Shown piece by piece: positions 44,564-53,015 of a DNA stretch of 64,000 nt. Where the stretch lies: the NCBI RefSeq assembly GCF_003259745.1, contig NZ_QLMC01000005.1, forward strand, positions 434,001-498,000, given 5' to 3'. Under the pieces are notes generated by a model. The model had not been told where the DNA came from. It ran no database searches and saw only the letters and a list, made by a program, of their open reading frames with translations. The DNA comes from Larkinella arboricola (lineage in GTDB: Bacteria > Bacteroidota > Bacteroidia > Cytophagales > Spirosomataceae). Each line of letters begins with the position of its first letter. Position 1 is the stretch's first letter. The translations under genes and the position numbers were made by a program.

Positions 44564-47500
44564 ATGGATAAATTCATTCGAAATATTGTCGGTTTTTCGC
44601 TCAAGAACCGGTTCTTTATCTTCTTTCTGACCGCCGGGCTTATCATCGCCGGGGTGGTCAGTTACCTGAATACGCCCCTCGAAGCGTTTCCAGACGTTAC
44701 GAATACGCAGATCATTGTCGTCACGGAATGGAATGGCCGGAGTGCCGAGGAAGTGGAGCGGTTTGTAACCGTGCCCATCGAAGTCGCCATGAACTCGGTG
44801 CAGCGCAAAACGAACGTGCGGTCCATTACGATGTTCGGGCTATCGGTTATCAAAATCATTTTTGAGGACGACGTAGAGGATTTTTTCGCCCGGCAACAGG
44901 TCAATAACCAGCTTCGAACCGTAACCCTGCCCGAAACCGTCGAACCTGATGTGCAGCCGCCCTACGGGCCGACCGGTGAAATCTTCCGCTTTACGCTCGA
45001 AAGCAAAACCCGCGATAGCCGCGAACTGCTGACCCTTCACAACTGGGTAATCGACCGGCAACTGCGCAGCGTGCCCGGCGTGGCCGATGTGGTGGCGTTT
45101 GGGGGGCAGGAAAAAATCTACGAAATCCGGGCGAACCCCTCCCAGCTAACAAAATACGACCTGACTCCGCTAGAAGTTTACCAGGCCATCACGCGCAGTA
45201 ACATCAACGTCGGGGGGGATGTCATTGAGCGCAACGGGCAGGCTTACGTGGTGCGGGGGGTGGGCCTGTTGACGTCCATTGCCGACATTGAAAACATCAT
45301 TATTCAGGAACTGAACGGCAACCCCGTGCTGGTCCGGAATGTGGCCGAGGTGGCCGAGTCGAGTCTGCCGCGCGTGGGGCAGGTGGGCCTTAACGATAAC
45401 GACGATGTGGTGGAAGGCATTGTGGTGATGCGGAAAGGCGAAAATCCGAGCGAGGTCCTGAAGCGGGTAAAAGACAAGATTGAGGAGCTGAACACCCGCA
45501 TTCTGCCCGCCGATACCAAAATGGTGACGTTCTATGACCGCGATAACCTCATTGCGTTCTGTACGCGCACGGTTATGCACAACCTGACGGAAGGCATTGT
45601 TCTGGTGACGGTGATCGTTTTTATTTTCATGGCCGACTGGCGGACCACCGTCATCGTTTCCATCATCATTCCGCTGGCGCTGCTGTTTGCGTTTATGTGT
45701 CTGAAGCTGCGGGGTATGTCGGCCAACCTGCTGTCGATGGGGGCGGTTGATTTCGGGATTATCATTGACGGGGCGGTGGTGATGGTGGAGGGGATTTTTG
45801 TCTCGCTCGACCACCTGGCGCACAGGAAAGGCATGGAGCGCTTCAACCGGATGAGTAAGCTCGGCCTGATCAAAAAGACCGGGGGCGAACTGGGCAAAGC
45901 CGTGTTTTTTTCCAAACTCATCATCATTACGGCGCTGTTACCGATTTTCTCGTTCCAGAAAGTGGAAGGAAAAATGTTTTCTCCGCTGGCCTGGACGCTC
46001 GGTTTTGCCCTGTTGGGTGCGCTGATTTTTACGCTGACACTGGTACCGGTGCTGTGCTCCATTCTGCTACGGAAAAACGTTCGGGAGAAAAATAACTTCA
46101 TCGTTCGGTTTTTCGACCGGACCGTTACCGCCGGTTTTGAGTGGTGCTATGCCCGCAAACGGCTGAGTTTTCTGCTGGCGACGGTATCCCTGGGGCTCAC
46201 GTTTTTTTCGGCCACGCTGTTAGGAACCGAGTTTTTACCGCAGCTTAACGAAGGGGCCTTGTGGGTGGAAGCCAAGCTGCCGATGAGTTCTTCCCTGAGC
46301 GAAACGACCAAAATGGTGCGGGTGCTGCGCAAAAAACTGATGGAATTTCCGGAGGTAAACGGCGTTTTGTCGCAGACGGGCCGCTCCAATGACGGCACCG
46401 ATCCGTCCGGATTTTATTACGTGCAGATGCAGGTCAACCTAAAACCGAAGGACGACTGGACCCGCAAGATCACGACCGACGAGCTGATTGAGGAGATGGA
46501 CGGAAAACTCAAACAGTTTCAGGGCATTAACTACAATTACTCGCAGCCGATCATTGACAACGTGGCCGAAGCCGTGGCCGGGATGAACGCGTCCAATGCC
46601 GTCAAGATTTTTGGCGAAGACCTCAACACCCTCAACGGGCTGGCGAACGAAGTGATCGACGCCATCAAAGATGTGCCCGGTATCAAAGACGTCGGGATTC
46701 TGCGCAACATCGGTCAGCCCGAAATCAGTGTGTTGTTTCACGACCACAAAATGGCGCTCTACGGTGTTTCGACCGCCGACGCCCAGGCCGTGATCGAAAT
46801 GGCCATTGGGGGGAAAACCGCGTCGATTCTGTACGAGGGCGAGCGCCGGTTTGACATCCGGCTGCGCTACGCCGAGAATTACCGTAAAACCGAGGACGAC
46901 ATCATGCGCCTGATGGTGCCGACCCTCCACGGGGGGAAAATACCGCTCAGTGAGATTGCTACCCTGCACAAAACCACCGGACCCGCCTTCATCTACCGCG
47001 ACCTGAACAAACGGTTTATTGGGGTGAAGTTTTCCGTTCGGGAGCGCGACCTAGGCAGCACCATTGCCGAGGCCCAGCGCAAAGTGGAGCAGAAACTGAA
47101 AAAGCTGCCGAAAGGCTATTCGGTCAATTGGACGGGAGAATTTGAAAATCAGGTCCGGGCTACCGACCGGCTGGCGCAGGTGGTTCCGATCTGTCTGGCG
47201 GCCATTTTCGTCATTCTGTTCGTGATGTTTGGCAGTGCCAAGGATGCCGGGCTGGTGTTGCTCAACGTACCGTTTGCCCTGATGGGCGGCATTCTGGCAC
47301 TCCACATTACGGGGATGAATTTCGGGATTTCGGCGGGTGTGGGCTTTATTGCCCTGTTCGGAATCTGCGTGCAGAACGGGGTTATTCTGGTATCGGTTTT
47401 CAACCAGAACCGGGCTCATCGCCTGCCGCTCGACGAGGCCATCCGGCAGGGGGTGCAGTCGCGTATCCGGCCTGTGGTGATGACGGCCCTGATGGCGGCC

Positions 47501-47701
47501 ATCGGTTTGCTTCCGGCGGCTGTCTCAACCGGCATTGGCTCGGAAACCCAGAAACCGCTGGCGATTGTGGTGATTGGCGGGCTGATCACGGCGACGGTAT
47601 TGACGCTGCTTGTTTTTCCGATCTTGTACCGGTATTTCTACCGCAAGGCTCCGGCCACCGTCAAACCGTGGCGTCGGGAGCCGCAACCGCTCGAAGGTTG
47701 A
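44564..47701 (+). CDS. Heavy-metal RND efflux pump (CzcA-like, HME family)
   Basis: 1045 residues with the 12-TM RND layout. The metal-type TM4 motif is AVDFGIIIDGAVVMVEGIFV, i.e. DFGxxxDGAxxxxE, which separates it from the VDDG type at 22150. Other HME features: TPLEAFPDVTNTQIIVVTEW, the porter-domain GFYYVQMQVNLKPKDDW and the late RPVVMTALMAAIGLLPAAVS. Based on the motif it is a divalent-cation (Co/Zn/Cd-type) exporter rather than a Cu/Ag one; the exact ion needs assay. Third gene of the operon controlled by array 1. Confidence 0.93.
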   Translation: MDKFIRNIVGFSLKNRFFIFFLTAGLIIAGVVSYLNTPLEAFPDVTNTQIIVVTEWNGRSAEEVERFVTVPIEVAMNSVQRKTNVRSITMFGLSVIKIIFEDDVEDFFARQQVNNQLRTVTLPETVEPDVQPPYGPTGEIFRFTLESKTRDSRELLTLHNWVIDRQLRSVPGVADVVAFGGQEKIYEIRANPSQLTKYDLTPLEVYQAITRSNINVGGDVIERNGQAYVVRGVGLLTSIADIENIIIQELNGNPVLVRNVAEVAESSLPRVGQVGLNDNDDVVEGIVVMRKGENPSEVLKRVKDKIEELNTRILPADTKMVTFYDRDNLIAFCTRTVMHNLTEGIVLVTVIVFIFMADWRTTVIVSIIIPLALLFAFMCLKLRGMSANLLSMGAVDFGIIIDGAVVMVEGIFVSLDHLAHRKGMERFNRMSKLGLIKKTGGELGKAVFFSKLIIITALLPIFSFQKVEGKMFSPLAWTLGFALLGALIFTLTLVPVLCSILLRKNVREKNNFIVRFFDRTVTAGFEWCYARKRLSFLLATVSLGLTFFSATLLGTEFLPQLNEGALWVEAKLPMSSSLSETTKMVRVLRKKLMEFPEVNGVLSQTGRSNDGTDPSGFYYVQMQVNLKPKDDWTRKITTDELIEEMDGKLKQFQGINYNYSQPIIDNVAEAVAGMNASNAVKIFGEDLNTLNGLANEVIDAIKDVPGIKDVGILRNIGQPEISVLFHDHKMALYGVSTADAQAVIEMAIGGKTASILYEGERRFDIRLRYAENYRKTEDDIMRLMVPTLHGGKIPLSEIATLHKTTGPAFIYRDLNKRFIGVKFSVRERDLGSTIAEAQRKVEQKLKKLPKGYSVNWTGEFENQVRATDRLAQVVPICLAAIFVILFVMFGSAKDAGLVLLNVPFALMGGILALHITGMNFGISAGVGFIALFGICVQNGVILVSVFNQNRAHRLPLDEAIRQGVQSRIRPVVMTALMAAIGLLPAAVSTGIGSETQKPLAIVVIGGLITATVLTLLVFPILYRYFYRKAPATVKPWRREPQPLEG

Positions 47702-47704
47702 AAA

Positions 47705-47762
47705 AATTAACTTTTTTCTAAGATTACTCTAAGCCTTTTCTAATGCTGCGGTGCCTATTTTG
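47705..47762 (+). promoter_or_regulatory. Array 2: four YTAA units at 11-bp spacing, plus -7 octamer
   Basis: TAA starts at 47708, 47719, 47730 and 47741, all 11 bp apart (ATTAAC, TTCTAAG, CTCTAAG, TTCTAAT). The octamer CTATTTTG at 47755-47762 starts 14 bp after the last TAA, the same distance as in arrays 1 and 3. The array begins 3 bp after the pump stop and drives a transcript with no ATG. Confidence 0.7.
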
Positions 47763-47767
47763 TAGGA

Positions 47768-47999
47768 GAAACACGGCACGACAGGCGGCAAACCTGGCAT
47801 ATTTCTTCTCAGTGCGGTTCGTCTATTTTAGGAGAAATCCAAACGAGCATACGCGTAGAAGGTACCCTTAACCGATAAGGGGTTGCCCTGATTTTATTGA
47901 CATTACAATCTTAGTGTTAGATAGAAGTTTTAGCGAGTAATTGCTAATTTCAGGTGATTTCGATAGCCGGTCTCTTCTTGGAGGCCGGCTATTTTTTTA
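47768..47999 (+). ncRNA. Putative two-component-controlled small RNA, about 230 nt
   Basis: This stretch lies between array 2 and a strong terminator at 47963-47998 and contains no ATG at all on the plus strand. It holds two AGGAGAAA copies (47764 and about 47831), a small CCCTTA..TAAGGG hairpin at 47865-47881, and the terminator stem. The two AGGAGAAA stretches could base-pair with C/T-rich mRNA sites. A short GTG-started peptide cannot be excluded but has no support. Confidence 0.55.
47963..47998 (+). terminator. Rho-independent terminator of the putative small RNA
   Basis: ATAGCCGG and CCGGCTAT (8 bp, with a short inner CTC..GAG) followed by a T-tract (TTTTTTT). Confidence 0.85.
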
Positions 48000-48006
48000 G
48001 AAAAAA

Positions 48007-48064
48007 ATCTAATTTTTTTCTAATCCACTTCTAATGCGTATTTAAGCTTGGGATGGCATCTTTG
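48007..48064 (+). promoter_or_regulatory. Array 3: four YTAA units at 11-bp spacing, plus -7 octamer
   Basis: TAA starts at 48010, 48021, 48032 and 48043, all 11 bp apart (TCTAAT, TCTAAT, TCTAAT, TTTAAG). The octamer CATCTTTG at 48057-48064 begins 14 bp after the last TAA. It drives the small protein gene at 48089. Confidence 0.75.
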
Positions 48065-48088
48065 TACTAAGACTAACCCTTATGAAAA

Positions 48089-48265
48089 ATGTCCTGGTTT
48101 GAATATAGTCAGTGTGTACTGAACAAAGTAGATTTCGACCGGCGGCTGTTCCGAAAAGAGTTGCGTAAGCTACTGAGGTGGCTTTCTCCGCCGGAACGTT
48201 TGCAACTCCTGCGGTGGTGCAGACAGCAGTTAAAGCGAAAAGGGCGGCTGCATCCCAGCGGCTAA
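48089..48265 (+). CDS. 58-residue basic helical protein behind array 3
   Basis: ATG at 48089 and TAA at 48263-48265. The protein is MSWFEYSQCVLNKVDFDRRL and continues with LFRKELRKLLRWLSPPERLQ and a Trp/Cys/Gln/Lys-rich end. It is strongly basic and amphipathic, with no signal peptide. A two-helix fold around the SPPE turn looks likely. I do not recognise a family. It is too short for ordinary gene callers at 60 codons and overlaps an unsupported opposite-strand frame. The promoter array and the regular array spacing are the main support. It could be a regulatory or membrane-associated peptide in the metal/envelope response. Confidence 0.6.
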   Translation: MSWFEYSQCVLNKVDFDRRLFRKELRKLLRWLSPPERLQLLRWCRQQLKRKGRLHPSG

Positions 48266-48389
48266 TCTTCAGGTAGAAGTAGCTGACAAAGGGCTGGAGA
48301 AGGTATCTTAACACTTTTGTCCTTGCTTTTTTGTCTATAGTCTTCCTTTTATAGTAGTGTTTTCTTTAGCGTTTTAGGTAGAAAGCGAT

Positions 48390-48416
48390 TAGCCGATTCA
48401 GTTACTGAGTCGGCTA
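48390..48416 (+). terminator. Hairpin after the small protein gene
   Basis: TAGCCGA and TCGGCTA with inner TCAG..CTGA, followed by TCTTGTT. Weak T-tract. It would separate the small gene from the receiver gene at 48455. Confidence 0.55.
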
Positions 48417-48454
48417 TCTTGTTGCAGTCCATTTAACTAAAAAACAGATTTAGT

Positions 48455-48883
48455 ATGTCGTTGAAACACCGTATGATTTTTATTGTCGATGACGACGACG
48501 ATGATTGCTCCATGCTTTGGCAGGCGTTTCAGAAACACCATCCCGGTTGTCTGTTGTTTGGATTTTCGGATGGGCAGGAATTACTGGATCATCTGGCGGA
48601 TTATTATGATGTGCCGGATTTGATTATCCTGGACCTGAATATGCCGGTAATGGACGGCATCACGACGTTGAAACGGTTGAAACACAGCAGTCGGTTCCGC
48701 ACCATTCCCACCGTTCTGCTAAGTTCGTCCTTCGAAACCAACCATAATTTGCGTATCAACGAGTTAGGCCCCGGTGCTCTACGGTTTAAGCCCACGAATT
48801 ACAGCGAATTCGTTCAGTTGACGAATCAGTTGTATCCGGCTGAAACCGTTTCGGGGTTTAATTCCGCAAAGGCGAAGGGTTAA
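48455..48883 (+). CDS. Single-domain response regulator (receiver only)
   Basis: 142 residues with only a receiver. Acidic residues IFIVDDDDDDCSM, phospho-Asp in IILDLNMPVMDGI, Ser in VLLSSSFETN (Thr/Ser position) and Lys in ALRFKPTNYSE. There is no output domain, so it acts through protein contact or as a phosphate sink, as in CheY/Rcp-like proteins of Bacteroidota. Its stop overlaps the stop of the convergent gene by four bases. It could accept phosphate from the hybrid or the degenerate kinase at 37-39.7 kb, but this is inference. Confidence 0.9.
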   Translation: MSLKHRMIFIVDDDDDDCSMLWQAFQKHHPGCLLFGFSDGQELLDHLADYYDVPDLIILDLNMPVMDGITTLKRLKHSSRFRTIPTVLLSSSFETNHNLRINELGPGALRFKPTNYSEFVQLTNQLYPAETVSGFNSAKAKG

Positions 48884-49842
48884 AACGGCAATCTGCCCAG
48901 ATCGACATTCCCACCGCTTAAGATGATGCCCATTTTCTGACCGGCAAACCGCTCATTGTGTTTGAGTAAAGCCGCGAGCGGAACCGCGCTCGACGGTTCG
49001 ATTACGAGTTTCATTCGTTCCCAGACGAGTCGCATGGCGGCCACAATTTCGGAATCCGAAACCGTCAGAACATCCGTGACGTGTTCGCGGATGTAGCCCA
49101 GCGTTCGTTCGCTGAGGCTGGTCATCAACCCATCGGCGATGGTGTTGATGTACGGCGCTTTTTCCACCCGGCCACTTTGGAACGACAAAACCGCATCGGC
49201 TGCGCCTTCTGGCTCTCCGGCAATGACGAGGGTTTCCGGACTCAGAAAATGGGTAATCAAGGCCGTTCCGCTCAGCAAACCGCCCCCACCAACCGGCGTC
49301 ATGATCACGTCGAACGGTTGATCCAACCCCACATCCTCGATCAATTCCTTGGCGGCCGTTGCCTGCCCGGCAATCACGCGGTCGTCGTCAAACGGATGGA
49401 TTAAGGTAGCCCCGGTGCGCCCGATCACTTCCAGCACCCCGGCTTCCCGGGCCTCAAGCGTAGGTTCACATTCGATGATTTCGGCTCCATAATCCCGAAC
49501 GGCATCTTTTTTGACCTGCGGGGCTGTGCGCGGCATCACGATATAAGCCGTTGTACCCACCTGCCGGGCCGCAAAGGCAACGGCCTGAGCGTGGTTACCC
49601 GATGAGTGGGTCGTAACCGGGCCCAGCGTGCGACCGTGATACCGTTCCAGTTCCGACAGGTGCAGAACCGCATTCAGACCGCCCCGCGCTTTAAAGGCCC
49701 CGATTTTCTGCAAATTCTCCGGTTTAAAATAGATATCCGCGCCACTCAGGCTGTTGATGGTCTGATTGGTCAGAACGGGCGTTCGGTGAATGTGTGCCCG
49801 GATGCGATCGTGGGCCGCCTGAATGGTGTCGAGTAAGATCAT
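48880..49842 (-). CDS. PLP-dependent threonine/serine dehydratase or serine racemase
   Basis: 320 residues of the fold-type II PLP family. The Lys that holds PLP is in LQKIGAFKARGGLNAVL. The substrate loop is THSSGNHAQAVAFAARQ. The phosphate-binding Gly loop is MTPVGGGGLLSGTALI. The C-terminal regulatory domain of biosynthetic IlvA is absent, so it is a short catabolic-type threonine dehydratase, a serine racemase or a 3-hydroxyaspartate lyase. These cannot be told apart from motifs alone. Monocistronic. Confidence 0.88.
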   Translation of the reverse strand: MILLDTIQAAHDRIRAHIHRTPVLTNQTINSLSGADIYFKPENLQKIGAFKARGGLNAVLHLSELERYHGRTLGPVTTHSSGNHAQAVAFAARQVGTTAYIVMPRTAPQVKKDAVRDYGAEIIECEPTLEAREAGVLEVIGRTGATLIHPFDDDRVIAGQATAAKELIEDVGLDQPFDVIMTPVGGGGLLSGTALITHFLSPETLVIAGEPEGAADAVLSFQSGRVEKAPYINTIADGLMTSLSERTLGYIREHVTDVLTVSDSEIVAAMRLVWERMKLVIEPSSAVPLAALLKHNERFAGQKMGIILSGGNVDLGRLPF

Positions 49843-49902
49843 TAAACGATTGGAATAGCGTAAAAAGGAATGCGGGCAAAGATAGGCTTTAGGCTGGTAT
49901 CC

Positions 49903-50781
49903 TTAATTGGCCGAGACCTCATTACTTTTCGGCGGTCGATAACTGCCGCTACGGAGAATGAGACTTTTGACCATATCAGCGTGAGAACTGGTGATCATGT
50001 GACCGGCTTCGGGGAGAAAAATATATTCCGCCGGTTTGCCCATCAGTACCTTTTTAGCAAAATCGAGATTGGCCGGGTCTACCAGCCAGTCTTTACCGCC
50101 CTGCACCAGCGTAACCGGCACGTTTAGCTTGGACCATAAAGGACGAAGCTGGCGCAGTTCGGCAACGTGGGTGTATTTTTCGGCGGTCGCCAGGTTGAGA
50201 TGCCGGTGCAGAAAGAGCTTGACGGGAGCCATTTTGCCCCATTTCGAAAACCAGAAAAACTTCTCTTTGTCGGGGTCGAGCGGAGAGGCAATCAGAAAGA
50301 GGTGTTTCACCCGGTTTGGATACATGATCGCCAGCCGGGCCGCCACCGGTGAGCCGTACGAGCGACCCAGCACAATAGCCCGTTTGCCCGAATGATTCAG
50401 GTTCAGCGCGTGGGCAATCCACTGGGCCTGTCGGGTCAGGGACGTGATGGCTTTGCGGCCCTTCCGGGATTTGCCGTAGCCCGGCCGGTCAACGGACAGA
50501 ATGTGAAATTTAGTATGCAGCAAGCTATCGTCAAACATACGGAGGTAACCGTACCACGAACCCGGCGCCCCATGAATCAGCAGCAGGGGAGGCAGGGTGT
50601 CTGCACCAATGCTGGCGACGTGCAGCTTCAGGCTGTCGTTTTCGATGGTAAAAAAAGTAGGCTTGACCGCCCGATGGGCAAAGTGCTTCTGAATCTGACG
50701 GTCGCTCATCCGCCAGCGACGAAAACAGCCCGAAAGACTGAAAAGAAGCAGGAGAAACAGAATGCTAGGAAATACTCTCAC
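49903..50781 (-). CDS. Lipoprotein alpha/beta hydrolase
   Basis: 292 residues starting at GTG. The lipobox LFSLSGCFRRW gives a lipid anchor. The fold has PLLLIHGAPGSWYGYLR (oxyanion loop), IVLGRSYGSPVAARLA (nucleophile Ser), Asp in VTLVQGGKDWLVDP and His in FLPEAGHMITSSH. Substrate unknown; exported esterase/peptidase-like hydrolases of this type are common in Cytophagales. Not obviously linked to its neighbours. Confidence 0.88.
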   Translation of the reverse strand: MRVFPSILFLLLLFSLSGCFRRWRMSDRQIQKHFAHRAVKPTFFTIENDSLKLHVASIGADTLPPLLLIHGAPGSWYGYLRMFDDSLLHTKFHILSVDRPGYGKSRKGRKAITSLTRQAQWIAHALNLNHSGKRAIVLGRSYGSPVAARLAIMYPNRVKHLFLIASPLDPDKEKFFWFSKWGKMAPVKLFLHRHLNLATAEKYTHVAELRQLRPLWSKLNVPVTLVQGGKDWLVDPANLDFAKKVLMGKPAEYIFLPEAGHMITSSHADMVKSLILRSGSYRPPKSNEVSAN

Positions 50782-50916
50782 GCAACAGATTAAGCTACAT
50801 TTGAATCATTTATGGAATACGGTTTACGGAGGGTCGCCACCGCCAGAACCGGTATTCTTAAAAAACGTGTTAGTCAACAGAAATGATATACTAAATCACG
50901 AAACCGTAAGCCAGCT

Positions 50917-51414
50917 TTAAAATAAACTCAACTGGCCGTTGGCAATCTGTTCGTGTTCCAGTAGCCATTTTTTTCGGCCCAGACCGCCCGCATACCCCGT
51001 CAGATCACCGTTGGAACCGATGATTCGGTGGCACGGAATAATAATCCAGATGGGGTTTTTGCCGTTGGCCGCAGCCACCGCCCGAATGGCTTTTTCGTCG
51101 CCCAGGCGCCGGGTTAGTGCCAGATACGACATGGTTTTGCCGTAGGGTACCTCAACCAGCATCTGCCAGACCGACCGCTGAAAAGGGGTGCCCTGCGGAC
51201 AAAGCGGGAGGTCAAACGACTTACGGCGGTTCTGAAAATATTCTTCCAGTTGCCGCGCGCATTTGTGCAGCACGGCGGGCACAAATGCCGAGTCCGGGCC
51301 GGGTTGGTCGCTGCATCGAACGCTCGTAATACCGTCTTCGTTGCCGCTGATGACAGCAAATCCGACCGGCGTGTGAATCGTTGTCGTATACATGGCGGAT
51401 GGGTTGGCGTTCAT
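50917..51414 (-). CDS. ogt: Methylated-DNA-protein-cysteine methyltransferase (Ogt type)
   Basis: 165 residues from the ATG at 51414; an ATG at 51393 is possible. The active-site IPCHRIIGSNGDLTGYAGG is exact for the family (acceptor Cys in PCHR). Upstream, GTPFQRSVWQMLVEVPYGKT and YLALTRRLGDEKAIRAVAAA form the helix-turn-helix DNA binder. It transfers alkyl groups from O6-alkylguanine to Cys and is used up in doing so. No Ada regulatory domain. Start codon uncertain because neither candidate has a clear Shine-Dalgarno site. Confidence 0.94.
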   Translation of the reverse strand: MNANPSAMYTTTIHTPVGFAVISGNEDGITSVRCSDQPGPDSAFVPAVLHKCARQLEEYFQNRRKSFDLPLCPQGTPFQRSVWQMLVEVPYGKTMSYLALTRRLGDEKAIRAVAAANGKNPIWIIIPCHRIIGSNGDLTGYAGGLGRKKWLLEHEQIANGQLSLF

Positions 51415-51500
51415 AGCGACCAATCTACAGAAAATACGCTAAAAAAAAACAGACCCCTACCGGAATCTGTCGATAATTCTAGCGTCGAAAACGGAAGTGA

Positions 51501-52721
51501 TTAATTGGTAGTAAAGCGCTTAATGGTGCCGCTGCTGTAGTCCAGTAAGTACACTTCCTGCCGGGCGTCTTCTCCAAAAGCCGAAACCGATCCGCCCTGG
51601 CTGCTAAGCAATTGATTGCCCGTTTTCTTGCCGTCTTCAAAACTCAGCGCCCACACCTTGCCGCTGCCAAAATCAGCATAGAGGTATTTTCCTTTCAACG
51701 TGGGTGTACTGCTTCCTCGGTATACCACTCCGCCCGTAACCGATATGCCCTCGCCACGAGGGTACTGGTGAATGGGGTCCATGAGCTGGCCCTGGTTGCA
51801 ATCGTTTTTCGGATTAAAACACTCCTGGGCTTCCTTGAGCCGCCAGCCGTAGTTACCGCCTTTTTTGATGATGTCGATTTCTTCGAGTAGGTTCTGTCCT
51901 ACGTCGCCCACCCAGAGCTGACCGGTTTCCCGATCAAAACTAAAGCGCCAGGGGTTGCGCAGACCATAGGCGAAAATTTCCGGAAGAGCGTTGGCATTGC
52001 CTACAAACGGATTGTCAGCCGGAATACCGTAATGGTCTTTATCGGTTTTGTCCACGTCAATGCGCAGCATTTTTCCCAGATAGGTCTTCAAATTCTGGCC
52101 GTTGTTCTGCGGGTCGCCACCACTGCCGCCATCGCCCGTAGCAATGTACAGAAAGCCGTCGGGTCCAAAGGCCAGTTTACCGCCATTATGATTGGAATAC
52201 GGTTGCGCAAACTTGAGCAGAACCGTTTCGGTAGCGGGATCGACACGGTTGGCCGTGGGCGACGCTTTAAACCGGGAAATAACGGTTTCGCGGGGATTGT
52301 TTTTCGTATAATTAACGTAAAAGTACCCGTTCTGCTTAAAATTGGGGTGAAAAGCCAGTCCCAGCAGGCCCATTTCTCCGCCCGAAGCCACCTTATTAAC
52401 TATGTCGAGATAGGTTTCGGCGGTTTTGGTCGCCGTGTTGTTTTCAAACATTCGAATTTTTCCTTCCTGTTCAATCAGAAACAGACGATTGGTACCGTCG
52501 CCTGCGTGAGTCAGTTCGACGGGCTGTTTAAAGGTCAGATTGGGGAAGGCATTTTGCAACTGCACGGCAACGGGTGCAGTTGTTTCGGTGCCCGTCGGCT
52601 CAGTGGCTGTCTCTCCATTTGCATCATCCGGTTGACACGCCAGGGATACCAGAAAGGCGAAGCCAACCGTTGCAGCCAGAGAGCCCATCAGCGTTGCAGC
52701 CGTTTTTTTTAAATATGTCAT
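51501..52721 (-). CDS. Lipoprotein PQQ-type sugar dehydrogenase
   Basis: 406 residues from the ATG at 52721. A lipobox (SLACQ) follows the TM-like stretch. The propeller has AFPNLTFKQPVELTHAGDGT, LLGLAFHPNFKQNGYFYVNY, DGFLYIATGDGGSGGDPQNN and NPWRFSFDRETGQLWVGDVG, all typical of soluble glucose dehydrogenase-type (Asd/GDH) proteins; the GDGGSGGDP loop is the usual metal/PQQ area. It is the third member of this family in the window, next to 1033 and 32165, and like 32165 is lipid-anchored without a cytochrome domain. Substrate unknown. Confidence 0.9.
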   Translation of the reverse strand: MTYLKKTAATLMGSLAATVGFAFLVSLACQPDDANGETATEPTGTETTAPVAVQLQNAFPNLTFKQPVELTHAGDGTNRLFLIEQEGKIRMFENNTATKTAETYLDIVNKVASGGEMGLLGLAFHPNFKQNGYFYVNYTKNNPRETVISRFKASPTANRVDPATETVLLKFAQPYSNHNGGKLAFGPDGFLYIATGDGGSGGDPQNNGQNLKTYLGKMLRIDVDKTDKDHYGIPADNPFVGNANALPEIFAYGLRNPWRFSFDRETGQLWVGDVGQNLLEEIDIIKKGGNYGWRLKEAQECFNPKNDCNQGQLMDPIHQYPRGEGISVTGGVVYRGSSTPTLKGKYLYADFGSGKVWALSFEDGKKTGNQLLSSQGGSVSAFGEDARQEVYLLDYSSGTIKRFTTN

Positions 52722-53015
52722 CGAAGTATTGATGAAGTTCGGTACTTTCGTCATATCAAGATTGTAGCCAGAAGGTAAAGACGAACTTTTTAGCACTGTT
52801 TTTGTTTCTTTTTCAACCGATTACCGGGAAAGTTGTTTTCATGCTCATTACCAGACAAATCACAGCCTGTTGTTGTCGTTCCTCAAACCGGGGAAGTCGG
52901 TCTACGGTATTTGTCTACCCTGTTGACCCTTCGAAAGAAGGATTTTTTTTGGGCCACGGTTTTATTACTCGATCGAATTGATTCTTTCTATAGACTTTTA
53001 CTGAGCTGCTACTTC

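Noticed and set aside
48042-48314. 90-codon minus-strand frame
   Set aside because: It overlaps array 3 and the small protein gene on the other strand, and it has no promoter or composition to support it.
52833-53015. N-terminal extension of cysE to 52833
   Set aside because: The additional 61 residues have no similarity to serine acetyltransferases; the ATG at 53016 gives the normal length.
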